64,000 nucleotides of DNA from Planctomycetota bacterium. Lineage in GTDB: Bacteria; Planctomycetota; Phycisphaerae; WQYP01. Shown piece by piece: positions 19,801-28,620 of the stretch (the stretch's first letter is position 1; the number at the start of each line of letters is the position of its first letter). The notes beneath the pieces are model-generated. The model ran no database searches and was not told the origin of the DNA. It was given only the letters and a program-made list of their open reading frames with translations. The DNA lies in contig JAJZJL010000005.1 of the NCBI GenBank assembly GCA_021810145.1, positions 1-64,000 on the forward strand, written 5' to 3'. A program made the translations under genes and the position numbers.

Positions 19801-21217
19801 GATAGCCGTCTCCCGTGATTATCGTGTGAAGCTGTCGCGATCACCGCAGCTTGATGATCTGCTGCCCTTAAAGGCTCTTCATGCCCGCGGTGCCTTTAAT
19901 ATTTTATTTCATCAATTTTACGTGCAATCCAAAGGAGTTAAAACGCCGCAGGTGGCGCAGAATCTGTCGGCCGGAATGGAGCATCTGCTGGCGGAAGCTT
20001 TAACCGAACCAGGTATGCAGTCCCTGCGAAGCAATGCGGAGGTGGCGGAATTTATTCATGGTTTGCAAGGGGTTGTTAAAGCCAATCCGGCGCAGTCGCA
20101 ACGGCGATCCGGGCCGGCACTTGCGGGTTGGAAAGAAGCCAAGGCTCCGGGGCATGTGAGAATTTTCACCAGCCCCACCGGCAATCAAACGCTGACATTC
20201 AGGCTTATGAACCCCAATGGTCTTAAGCGATTTTACCTGTGTACGACCGACTTGAGTGTTGGCGTATTTCTTAATGCGGTGAATTCCAGTGATAATCTGA
20301 TCCGAAAACCGTCCAATTCCTTCTACAATTTGATTAAGCCAAACAGCAATTATTTTGGCCCGCATACCTGGGTCTATCATCAAACGGTCGGGCAGGCCGC
20401 GCTGGCCCCGCACTGGTTTACCAATACGAATCAAATTTACAACGCGCCGCGCTATCCGGCGGACCTGCTGGCAAAAGCGGGGGGGCACCTGAGCAAAAAG
20501 GCCGGCGGTCCGCCAAATGTGAATGACCCGGTTCAGTATCTGCCTCCCGGTGCGGCTGTATATGTCGCGGCATTGTTAGGCTGCCGCCTGCCCACCGTCG
20601 GTGAATGGCAATACGTGTTTCAATTCAACGGTCGTAAGAATCTAGCAACCGCCCACCTGGCCGGCAGGACCCTGGCGGCTTATGTGGCGTATCTGAAACG
20701 TGTCAATTCCAGCCGCGATGCCCGGCTGCCGACGCCGCGCTATTGGGATATCTACAATTATGCTGTGCCGGCGCTGGCGCCTTTTTTGCATCAGTACAGC
20801 CATAACAGCAATCCTGTGCTCTGGTTTGAACCGGTCAATTCCGGTGCCGTTAAGAATTCCTTTGCCCATCTGGCTGGAAATGTTGCGGTGTACGTTTTTG
20901 ATGGCACACCTGCCTATCGCCAGGCGTTGAAAGGCTGGATCAAAAAGCCGCAGACGCTTAACAGTGCCGCTATCACCGCATTGATAACACCGGCGGCTCT
21001 CAGGAAAATGTACGTGATCGGCGGTTCTGCGCTGGCTCCGCTGGGCACCGTATCGCCCGCTGCGCCCGAAGCAATCAATTGGCATCTGCGGCGAACGGCT
21101 CGAGGCTTTGCGGATGTCGGCATTCGACTGGCGTATGATCCAAGAGTTCTAACCCCGCAAGAGCGTCTGGCGCTTCTGATGCGAAGCAATTGGTATCTGC
21201 CGGCCAAAGGGCCGTAG
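16799..21217 (+). CDS. Pseudokinase - TM - long helical region - C-terminal SUMF1/FGE-like (TagR-like) fusion protein
   Basis: Kinase-like N-terminus with degenerate catalytic loop THGNLRAEHV and no DFG; TM PVYIGLSAAALLVIVAALGYV; C-terminus GCRLPTVGEWQYVFQFNG ... AHLAGNVAVYVFDG ... FADVGIRLAYD as in formylglycine-generating-enzyme-like domains. Confidence 0.7.
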   Translation: MKRRQNQRADCVIILSSRYRDELWNCRVPIFGQYQTDHIIGRQALEILYAPVDAESPARVVLAFNQPEDIWNAARRRAAQSSFIARYDFQKLMAGQSTCWARVYELQTGDNHSAYCVLERLDWPVSRLIRLRVTPTAEDLYHLVTSVLSALLETQKLASRTHGNLRAEHVQASGGALAMARVVLTNPASSVFNAPMAASDDLAQLGRIVCELVAGRRWTPTTPLDPGMAEFKSLGSQGKAWSDFCGFLINKDLPEQQRNIAAALERTARLKPRKSRRPVYIGLSAAALLVIVAALGYVRHVRTIAEMSRFNGAYAPYAAAYTRWFKAFTADRQVLAKVPDFAPINAALAHGIVLNPDDILHEFTGLLSNQQIQKDLAKHPRESQKLGHAIELLMRTEHIFATLYPKLRQQKSQWQKRGWDFAARSLDQHVLAAIPEDKSLVPFLKLYKASWAKHATLRRFAPGTAGLTPAQWLQQVAGAQGVGHIWPQLQALLTEFSKTSKPLIATFPAYAGRYLVSSTDASSLHNRAAALLAAARRESKALAMYGTQIRWDLVAHLPPRRQALPPEKYFPDLAGYRKLAGPKNAYLLSHVQFTLEAGKVHRRILHALKLPKPPVVDYQSQLEKIVNLFAGMGNHDLWIWKNRIHIEHTVMTAEQKLTTLNRAVTAFIDSQINIKKWVAELLGFEPAGQHYRINPRVLQISRNPAVNAAYRRKIAALIFAPATPPGSALRANQASYHLLTSVLRKRRWQVPDISKNIQTVRTNLQMLLARDFPVTVSQASSHFGRPWNKLAISSAFIPARTAMIQKAFAALSWSELTPVVSRKDAADWMRQRKNFQHFLTDFNAIDDALNQCHLPMDRLASGVTITALYQAVQKNPWWNNAAIQSALKSKLALLQQLAAIDSASAVVLPADYSLALSAGAHKALFVRAIWHRLASIPVSAADFPLITERRIPGELDGLLRADSALAASRKRALLEKLGEQYPLRWQQRMNQAIAPATVSAMIAVSRDYRVKLSRSPQLDDLLPLKALHARGAFNILFHQFYVQSKGVKTPQVAQNLSAGMEHLLAEALTEPGMQSLRSNAEVAEFIHGLQGVVKANPAQSQRRSGPALAGWKEAKAPGHVRIFTSPTGNQTLTFRLMNPNGLKRFYLCTTDLSVGVFLNAVNSSDNLIRKPSNSFYNLIKPNSNYFGPHTWVYHQTVGQAALAPHWFTNTNQIYNAPRYPADLLAKAGGHLSKKAGGPPNVNDPVQYLPPGAAVYVAALLGCRLPTVGEWQYVFQFNGRKNLATAHLAGRTLAAYVAYLKRVNSSRDARLPTPRYWDIYNYAVPALAPFLHQYSHNSNPVLWFEPVNSGAVKNSFAHLAGNVAVYVFDGTPAYRQALKGWIKKPQTLNSAAITALITPAALRKMYVIGGSALAPLGTVSPAAPEAINWHLRRTARGFADVGIRLAYDPRVLTPQERLALLMRSNWYLPAKGP

Positions 21218-21487
21218 CATCGGATGGAACCTGCCGGTGATTGAGGCAAAAGATAATGGAAAATCAGATTTCCACCAGAGAAATCCCCTGCGGAGAGCGT
21301 CAATGCCACGGGTGAACGACGGTTATGCTGATGGCTCGATTTAGTGGCGATTGTCCTGCGGCGACATTGTCGTGCCGCAGGCTGGCGCGGCTGTGAAAGA
21401 AATGGCACAGGACCGGGGCTTAACCGTGCCGCTTTTCCGCGGGTTATATTCCGGGCAATGGTTGCCTGACAAAAATCACCGGGCGCA

Positions 21488-22045
21488 TTGGAGCATGGAA
21501 AATATTTTGACTTGTCTTGCCCGGCGGCTGGCCGAAAACCTCTACGTACGGTTACAATTCACGCCATGATGCTGGAAAAGAATCATTGTGTTCGGCGTGT
21601 TGGCGGTTGGCTGTTCGGCGCTTTACTTTGTGCTTTCGTGCTTCCTCTCGGAGGATGTGTGGAGCGGTCGGTTACGCTGGTCAGCGACCCGCCGGGAAGT
21701 CTGGTATATCTCAATGATGTTGAGCAGGGAACTACGCCGTGCACGGTGCCGTTCAAATGGTACGGGGATTACAGCATTCGGCTGCGGAAAAAGCAGGACG
21801 TCGGAACGGCCCTGAAGCCTAAATATGTTTATTACTATCTGCACACGCATAAAAACATGCCACGGCCCTGGTTCCAGTGGTACGGTGTGGACCTGTTTGC
21901 AAGTATTCTGCCGATAGAATTTAAGGATCATCAGATTTGGGCGTTTATCGTGCCCAAGGTGCCTCAATTATCAACACAGGAACTGATAAACAAAGCCAAT
22001 GCACTTAAAGCCAAACTTCCACCGCCAAAGCCGGCGAGTCCGTAA
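21488..22045 (+). CDS. PEGA-domain-like lipoprotein
   Basis: Lipobox-like LPLGGCVERS followed by VTLVSDPPGSLVYLNDVEQGTTPCTVPFKWYGDYSIRLRKK. Start uncertain. Confidence 0.65.
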   Translation: MEHGKYFDLSCPAAGRKPLRTVTIHAMMLEKNHCVRRVGGWLFGALLCAFVLPLGGCVERSVTLVSDPPGSLVYLNDVEQGTTPCTVPFKWYGDYSIRLRKKQDVGTALKPKYVYYYLHTHKNMPRPWFQWYGVDLFASILPIEFKDHQIWAFIVPKVPQLSTQELINKANALKAKLPPPKPASP

Positions 22046-22073
22046 ATGTTAACGTGCCAATGGGAGGACGATC

Positions 22074-23843
22074 ATGCGGCGCTGTTTATATATTGTGTCT
22101 TCATTATTCGTGATGACCGGTGCCGTGGCATTTTCTGCGTCTCCGTTGTGCGCCGCTGCCCGACCTTCATTCCCCGCACCGTTGGCCGACCGCGTCCCGG
22201 CCACCGCGCAACTCTATTTTGGCTGGGCGGGGCCGGTGGCCCAATGGCCCGGCTATAAGACATCCCATCTTCGTACTGTTTTGTCGCATACCCGTATTGC
22301 GGCGTTCGTACAAGGCAACCTGCCGATTCTGCTGCATCGTTTCGATGAATTACCCGCTGCCCGCAATACGCAACTGCACGTTGCGGAATTCAAAAAAGTG
22401 TTCGCCATCGCATCGTTATTCATAACGCATCCTTTCGCACTTTATTTTCGCCCGATCAGCACTGGAATTCGACATGTTCCACCGCTGCCGCAAGTGGTGC
22501 TGATGATGAATGCCGGAAAATATCCGGATGCGGTGCTGGAGATTTTTAAAAAAATGCCGCATCGGCTCTATGCTTCCGGGCCGCAAATTCGGGTGGGGGC
22601 CGTTGGCTCGATGGTTTATGCGGGAATTCATATTACATCCGGCGTGCAACGGGCGCTGGCGAAAAAAGGCGCAACGCTCTCCATGAACACCGGTTTTTGC
22701 CGTACCATGCGGTTCATGCCGGCCAATCCGGTGTCCGCGGAATTTGCGGATATAACGGCTCTGCGCCATTATGCCAATATGCTTTTGAATCAGGCACTGG
22801 GCCATATCGCGGAGGATCAAACGCCCGTCGGCAAACAGCACCGGATTATTCTCAACAGTGCCAAGTTAATTCTTAATGGACAATCGCTCGGCAACGCTAC
22901 CGCTTTTGCATCCGCCAATGGCTTTTCCGGTAAGCAATGGCTCGATGCCTCTTTTCTGGCGATGCGCCATGCCGCGGTAAAATCCAGGCCGGGGGCCTCG
23001 GATATGCTGGCCATGGCTCCCGAAGACTCACCGAATGTTACGGTTTCGCATTTGAATCTCGGAGCATTCGTCAGTACGGTAAAAACGTATATGGAGGCCG
23101 CCAGTCCGCAGATTCGCCGCAGAATTAAGCAGACGTTGGTGATGGTCAATGGCATTACCGGCGTGGATGTGGAAAAGGATCTGATCAATACATTTGGCCC
23201 GTACTGGCTGACTTATCAAAGCACGGCCATGCCGATCAGCAGTTCTTTTGGTCAGATTGTAATTAACAAGTTGTTGCATCCAAAGCGATTGTCGCGGGCT
23301 TTGCAAACTTTAACGCCCATGGCTCTGCTGGCGGTCAATGCCGCCATGCGGCAGCGCGGCTATACCGGTAAGCCGGCGCAATTGCGCATTCTGCATTCCC
23401 ATGGCGCGGTTATTTATTACATCAACGCGCATGGTATCATGCCGGCGTGGACGATTTACCACGGCTGCTTTTATTTTTCGGCCTATCCACGCCCGATTCA
23501 AGTGGCGCTTGCGCGTAAGGCCGGTGCGCGGTCCATTCTGGATAATAAAAAATTCATCGCATTGCAAAAGCAGCTTGGCTGTACGCGTGATTACACCAAC
23601 GCCGCGTATGTGGATGCGCCTCGACTCCTGCCATCCGCATACACGGCCATTACCACACAAGCCGCAACCTATTCACTGCTTCTGGGGTTGCAGTTGCATC
23701 CGCCGATCGGGTCGCTTATTCCGCGGCTGTCTGATTTACGAAATGCCACCACTGTATCCGGATCGGTAACCTGGACGGACAAGGCTGGCTGGCACAGCCG
23801 CCGCATTTCCGGCTATCCCGGCAGCAGTATGTTCGCGCCGTAA
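22074..23843 (+). CDS. Secreted protein of unknown function
   Basis: 589-aa ORF, signal peptide MRRCLYIVSSLFVMTGAVAFSASPLCAA, upstream GGAGG-like RBS. Confidence 0.65.
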   Translation: MRRCLYIVSSLFVMTGAVAFSASPLCAAARPSFPAPLADRVPATAQLYFGWAGPVAQWPGYKTSHLRTVLSHTRIAAFVQGNLPILLHRFDELPAARNTQLHVAEFKKVFAIASLFITHPFALYFRPISTGIRHVPPLPQVVLMMNAGKYPDAVLEIFKKMPHRLYASGPQIRVGAVGSMVYAGIHITSGVQRALAKKGATLSMNTGFCRTMRFMPANPVSAEFADITALRHYANMLLNQALGHIAEDQTPVGKQHRIILNSAKLILNGQSLGNATAFASANGFSGKQWLDASFLAMRHAAVKSRPGASDMLAMAPEDSPNVTVSHLNLGAFVSTVKTYMEAASPQIRRRIKQTLVMVNGITGVDVEKDLINTFGPYWLTYQSTAMPISSSFGQIVINKLLHPKRLSRALQTLTPMALLAVNAAMRQRGYTGKPAQLRILHSHGAVIYYINAHGIMPAWTIYHGCFYFSAYPRPIQVALARKAGARSILDNKKFIALQKQLGCTRDYTNAAYVDAPRLLPSAYTAITTQAATYSLLLGLQLHPPIGSLIPRLSDLRNATTVSGSVTWTDKAGWHSRRISGYPGSSMFAP

Positions 23844-23865
23844 TGATGTCACGCCGTGGCGCGGA

Positions 23866-24642
23866 TTATTTTTGATTTTTCCGTTTGGCGCTGCGGGTTG
23901 CTCGCCGCTGCTTGCCTGACATGCTTTTGAGGTGCGTATACATATCGTGAACCGCCAAGATGGTCTCAAAGCGGGCAATGGTGGGATGATCCGGAGCAAC
24001 TTGCTTAAATAAAGTCAGGGCAGTTCGTGCTTCATCTATTTTTTCGCGGACAAGATGATACCGCACAATCATGTCGTAGAATGCGATAAATTCTGAAATA
24101 TGAAATATCTTGCGATCCGGATACATCAGTGATAATTCAATGCGGCCATTGAGGATGGCCTCAGCTTTTGCCACTTCCTTGCGGCTGAGATAAATGCGGA
24201 TGATTGCAGCGATTGCGAAGAGATAATCGGGGTGCCGCCGGTACAGGTCCTCGCAAATTCGATCCATGTCTTCGATTTTTTCGAGCAAACCGTATACTCC
24301 GGCGAGATAATTGGCAATCTTGGCATCATCCGGAAAGGTATTGTGCAGTGCCTCAAGCTCGGAAAGCAGGGCCGGCAATGCCTCGGGTTCGTGCTGACTG
24401 GGGTGCAGTTCCTCATAGCGACTGGCGATTTCGGGCGTTTCGGGTGGGTTGCCTTCCGAAAGCGGTTCGTGGGTAATCTCATAGGAAACCATACGCAGGT
24501 GAGTTATCCGGTCGTCATGACGGGAGGGTGGCCGGCGGCCAGCCTTAATCATGGCAGCGGCCTGTTTAATGGCGCGGTCTGCAAGCGCATCACAAGCGTT
24601 TTCGTAATGATCAGGTGGTTGAACTGTGTGATTGTTTTCCAT
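23866..24642 (-). CDS. TPR-like helical repeat protein
   Basis: Met at 24642; repeats such as NYLAGVYGLLEKIEDMDRICEDLYRRHPDY and basic C-terminus. Confidence 0.55.
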   Translation of the reverse strand: MENNHTVQPPDHYENACDALADRAIKQAAAMIKAGRRPPSRHDDRITHLRMVSYEITHEPLSEGNPPETPEIASRYEELHPSQHEPEALPALLSELEALHNTFPDDAKIANYLAGVYGLLEKIEDMDRICEDLYRRHPDYLFAIAAIIRIYLSRKEVAKAEAILNGRIELSLMYPDRKIFHISEFIAFYDMIVRYHLVREKIDEARTALTLFKQVAPDHPTIARFETILAVHDMYTHLKSMSGKQRRATRSAKRKNQK

Positions 24643-24735
24643 GGGGATTAACATTACCGGTATTGCAAAAAATATACAACGGTGGTGAACACACGCAAAA
24701 TGGGCCACCGCACGATATGTCCGAGAAACAGGGGA

Positions 24736-26085
24736 TTATTCATTTTGAGCTGCCGCATTTGCGGATTCAGACAGCGGCATCGTCGGGCCACCGCCAGATT
24801 TGGGATGTCCCGCATACTCGGCGTTGTCCCTGAAACGGGCGGTTAAAATAACGGCAGCCAACGTCAGCGATGACCAAAGTACCACATCCACTGTATCGAC
24901 ATAATGCCGGCCATTGGGGCCTAGTACCTTGGCCAGTTCCGATGTCCAGAGCATGAGGAAAGCGGTTAAGCTTAACGCAAACCATGCAAATTTGCGGCTG
25001 CCGACACTGGCAAATGTGTCTTCCGCGATCATTCCCACCGCCATTAACGCAAAAATCAGCGTGACATAATGCGGCACCCAGGTGCGTTCAGACGCCCAGA
25101 GCATGAACATGCCCACACAGGCAATTTCCATGGCGTAACGCCGGGTTCGCAAGCTCGGCAGTTTCTTGCGAGCCCACCAGATGCCACCGGCGGCAATGAT
25201 CAGTACGATGATGCGACCGATTAAATGCGCGGTTTTCTGCGGCAGGCGGACCACGGTTAAGTAATGATTATGTACCACGCCGCCATGGATGGTTTTCCAC
25301 GCCGGCACATGGGCAAACAGTCGCAGGATAAATTCCGGAATCGACTCGCCATTGCCGAACTTGATTTTATCATGCAGGATGTAGGGCGCAATCATGATAT
25401 GCCCCCATTGACCCAGCCAGGTAATATTCTGATTCCATCCAAAAAATATCGCCGGGACAAGAAAGATCCATATTCCAATTCCCGCCACGATGGCTGAACC
25501 AATCAACCAGCGGCGGCGAAACAGAAAATAGGCCAGAAATGCCAGCGGCGTTACCTTGATACAGATCGCCATGGCCACCAGCAGTCCGGCCATGACATCG
25601 CCCGCAGGCGTTTCTTCCTGTGCCATCCATAACCCGGCGGCCAGAGGCAGCAGCATCAGCAGGTTCATCTGCCCTTCCTGAATATCTCCGATAACCGGAA
25701 AGAACCAGCCCGCGCCGATCAGCAATAGCGCGCCAGGCAGCACGTTGCCGCCGCCACGGCGAATAATGGATAATGCCAGAAGGAAAATGGGCACAAAGAA
25801 AAAAGGCTTGCACATGACCCATGCCGCCTGCGCATCGGGACGCGACAGCAGTGTAAATGGGGCCACAAACAGCATCGCAAACGGAGGCAACGGAAAGCGA
25901 TCACTGCGATAGGGCTTGTGATCATGGATAAACAGCGGCACGGTCTTCATGTAGGAATCGAAGGCGTCAATATGTTTTTGCCGCGTCATTTCATGGACTA
26001 TTTTATGATGAGCCTGCACCGCCAGAACAACCGTGGCGATTGCGACAATAATAAGGGTAATAGTGAGAATCAATCGGCGGGACAT
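24736..26085 (-). CDS. Multi-pass GT87-type (DUF2029) mannosyltransferase-like membrane protein
   Basis: Start MSRRLILTITLIIVAIATVVLAV at 26085; many TM helices; YRSDRFPLPPFAMLFVAPFTLL characteristic of GT87. Confidence 0.7.
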   Translation of the reverse strand: MSRRLILTITLIIVAIATVVLAVQAHHKIVHEMTRQKHIDAFDSYMKTVPLFIHDHKPYRSDRFPLPPFAMLFVAPFTLLSRPDAQAAWVMCKPFFFVPIFLLALSIIRRGGGNVLPGALLLIGAGWFFPVIGDIQEGQMNLLMLLPLAAGLWMAQEETPAGDVMAGLLVAMAICIKVTPLAFLAYFLFRRRWLIGSAIVAGIGIWIFLVPAIFFGWNQNITWLGQWGHIMIAPYILHDKIKFGNGESIPEFILRLFAHVPAWKTIHGGVVHNHYLTVVRLPQKTAHLIGRIIVLIIAAGGIWWARKKLPSLRTRRYAMEIACVGMFMLWASERTWVPHYVTLIFALMAVGMIAEDTFASVGSRKFAWFALSLTAFLMLWTSELAKVLGPNGRHYVDTVDVVLWSSLTLAAVILTARFRDNAEYAGHPKSGGGPTMPLSESANAAAQNE

Positions 26086-26295
26086 GGAACTCCTGCATTT
26101 GTCATAAAGCTGATCGGCATGGGCCGCGGCAATGTTTGCGGGCGTACAAACCGCACCCGACAGATGGCTGTCTCCGGCCTTACCGGAAACCCAAACGCCC
26201 TTCTGCCGGCCCCGTAAACCAGTTGCCGTAAGCTGCGGGGCACGGGCGCAAATGGTAATCGTTCCGGTCCCCGCCGGTAGCGACATCGCGCAATG

Positions 26296-27180
26296 CTACA
26301 TCAGTTTCTTTCCCATCAGCTTTTCCAGCACGCGTAACGGAGATTTCTCCGGATTTTTCATCGCTTCCACCGGCAGCAGATAGGTCTGCTCCAGTAAATA
26401 CTGCCCGGCATCCACCGCGTGCAGTACTTCATCGGTAAAGCACGTCCACGTGCAGTGAGGAGGAAACACAAACGGTATCTGAGGCGCGGAGTGCTGATAG
26501 CGATCATCCATTTTTCCCTGATCATGCAATTGCAGCATGTAATGATCGTACATCGTGCGCGGCGTACGGGTGATGCGCAGCATGTACATAAGGTCCCGGC
26601 TGCCCGGGAATGGTGCCTTAAGCCGCGGGACAAACTTTCCGGCAAAGTCGGCAAAGGGTTCGCCGATGCGCCAATCGCGGCCTTTACCTTCGGGGTTGAC
26701 GTTGCAGAAAATTCGGATGATTCGCTTGCCGCCTACGGGCCGAGCCGGGAATTGATCCGGGTGCAGCCGTGTATCATCTTTTGTCACTTTGCTGACCCGG
26801 CCCTTGATTTCGACGGGGCGGTAGCTGGTTCGCATGCGCAGCAGGGCGGCTTTGTATTGTGGAAAAAGTCCCTGCATGAGCGTCAGCGTGCTTTCGGAAT
26901 AGCGCTTTAATAATGCGGCCAATTCGTGTTGGGCGGTCTGGTCGCCTTCCATTCCCTGAATGCGGCCATTGCGATGGTCATAGCTGATATTTTTGGCGGC
27001 ACCATTGCTCCAGACCGGGGTAAGAAATTTCTGTTCTTCCGGGTTAAATTGGAAATCGAGCTTGGGCAGATAGACCACATTGCCCGATTCCATGGCCGCG
27101 GTGGCTCCATCTTGCTGTGCCGGGGTAAAAGGACCGTTCCATTGAGTTAAATCCACTGTATAAAGCCGATCGGTCATAGT
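26296..27180 (-). CDS. Kdo hydroxylase-like (2OG-Fe(II) dioxygenase) protein
   Basis: MRTSYRPVEIKGRVSKVTKDDTRLHPDQFPARPVGGKRIIRIFCNVNPEGKGRDWRIGEPF matches the remembered Kdo 3-hydroxylase family pattern. Confidence 0.7.
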   Translation of the reverse strand, partial: TMTDRLYTVDLTQWNGPFTPAQQDGATAAMESGNVVYLPKLDFQFNPEEQKFLTPVWSNGAAKNISYDHRNGRIQGMEGDQTAQHELAALLKRYSESTLTLMQGLFPQYKAALLRMRTSYRPVEIKGRVSKVTKDDTRLHPDQFPARPVGGKRIIRIFCNVNPEGKGRDWRIGEPFADFAGKFVPRLKAPFPGSRDLMYMLRITRTPRTMYDHYMLQLHDQGKMDDRYQHSAPQIPFVFPPHCTWTCFTDEVLHAVDAGQYLLEQTYLLPVEAMKNPEKSPLRVLEKLMGKKLM

Positions 27181-27493
27181 CTGCTCCGCATAACCGGCAA
27201 TCCTGCCGCGATTACCAATGGCCGATAGCATAACGTAGAAGTGGGCAAATATTCCACCAGCAACAGCGGCGAAGCCAGGGTGCTTGCCCATTGTTAGCGA
27301 GAATCGCCGGAGATTGTGGCTATTGACGTGCGATTTCGTGGTCATGGTGGCAAATGCGCGACTTCATCGGCCAGAGTTGGAATTGGGTTATACCATTGGG
27401 AAATCCCGCTCCCCTGACCGCTTATTTCCGAAGAGCAATGGCGTTGTGCTTGGCGGTACGAGCGGAACTTGGGGTTGGGATGCGGGGTAAATG

Positions 27494-27524
27494 GTTTTGC
27501 GCTAATGGCAAAAAGTTTTGCGCT
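27494..27524. promoter_or_regulatory. Direct repeat GTTTTGCGCT-N11-GTTTTGCGCT, putative operator
   Basis: GTTTTGCGCT at 27494-27503 and 27515-27524, 21 bp start to start; same core as at 29924-29933. Confidence 0.5.
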
Positions 27525-28031
27525 GTTGATAGTGGCGATGGGGAAAATCGGCAAATTATAATTCCCGTTTGAATTCACGCGCCCGCGATTCCGTTATGTG
27601 GCTGTGGCGGCCGGAGGGATGTCGCGATCTACTAGAGCGCAGATTGCGGCGGAAGCTGGGATTGGTTCTCGCTCCCGCGGACCGCGTGAGTTTTTTTTCA
27701 AAAATTGCTTCCCATGTGTACGCTCGTGCCACCCCTGCAGACCAGTTCCTCGCCAAGCTGCGGAACGGTGCCGGTAAATGCATGCGATTGGTTGGATTTG
27801 CCGGCTTAAGCCGCGGCAGATGATTTCAGCACCGAACGGTATGTGCACGCAGGAATTCTCCGTGTTCCACTCGCTTAATTGCCGCTTCCGCGTGGTATCG
27901 CCCATGACCCGCCGGGCCCGTTGAGAACGGAACTCCGGCAGGTCGCTACTTGAACTTCTGAGCCAGCCGATTGTTTTCGAATCACGCGGGTTATCGCCAC
28001 TGGCTTGCGTCTTTCGGGTTGTGCGCAACCG

Positions 28032-28577
28032 TCAGGGCTGGCACGGCTTGGCGAAAGTCGTCGATGAGCAATGCGGAGCAGTGGCTATCTGGGAGCCAAC
28101 CGGTCCCGTGAGCGGATACCATTGCGAACCTTTGGCCGGCAGGCGTACCAGCGTGCCGTTGGCAACAAGCATCCGATATTTCGACAAGTCAGCGTTGTAC
28201 CGCATTGCTTGCTGCGGCGTCATCGATTCTGCTGGCGGATTTGCGAGATATTTCTTCGCCGCCTTTGCCTGCGGGGAGTATTTCATCAGGTAGCCCACTT
28301 TTTTGTCACCGCATGTGCTGCAGGTGAACATGAACGCTCGCACCAGCGTGTCTTTGCCGCCGGCTCCCTTTAACGGAGGAATAGCCGTTGCCGGTTCAGT
28401 TGTAATTCTGCCGTTGGCAAGGTCGTAGAAATAATAACTGCTCGGTGCCGATGGGGCGCTGACCGGTTTTAATTCCCAGGCCACCAAGCCCAGCGCCACG
28501 CACATCATCACAATGCCGCCGATGATAAATGGCTTTTGATCCTGGTTCATTTTGTCACGAATGCCTTGAAATGCCAT
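28032..28577 (-). CDS. Membrane-anchored hypothetical protein with CxxC motif
   Basis: MAFQGIRDKMNQDQKPFIIGGIVMMCVALGLVAWE then FTCSTCGDKKVGYLMKY; start at 28577. Confidence 0.65.
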   Translation of the reverse strand: MAFQGIRDKMNQDQKPFIIGGIVMMCVALGLVAWELKPVSAPSAPSSYYFYDLANGRITTEPATAIPPLKGAGGKDTLVRAFMFTCSTCGDKKVGYLMKYSPQAKAAKKYLANPPAESMTPQQAMRYNADLSKYRMLVANGTLVRLPAKGSQWYPLTGPVGSQIATAPHCSSTTFAKPCQP

Positions 28578-28620
28578 GGAGCAATTCCTTTCAAAAAAGA
28601 ATATCTGTTGACGCAACGCT

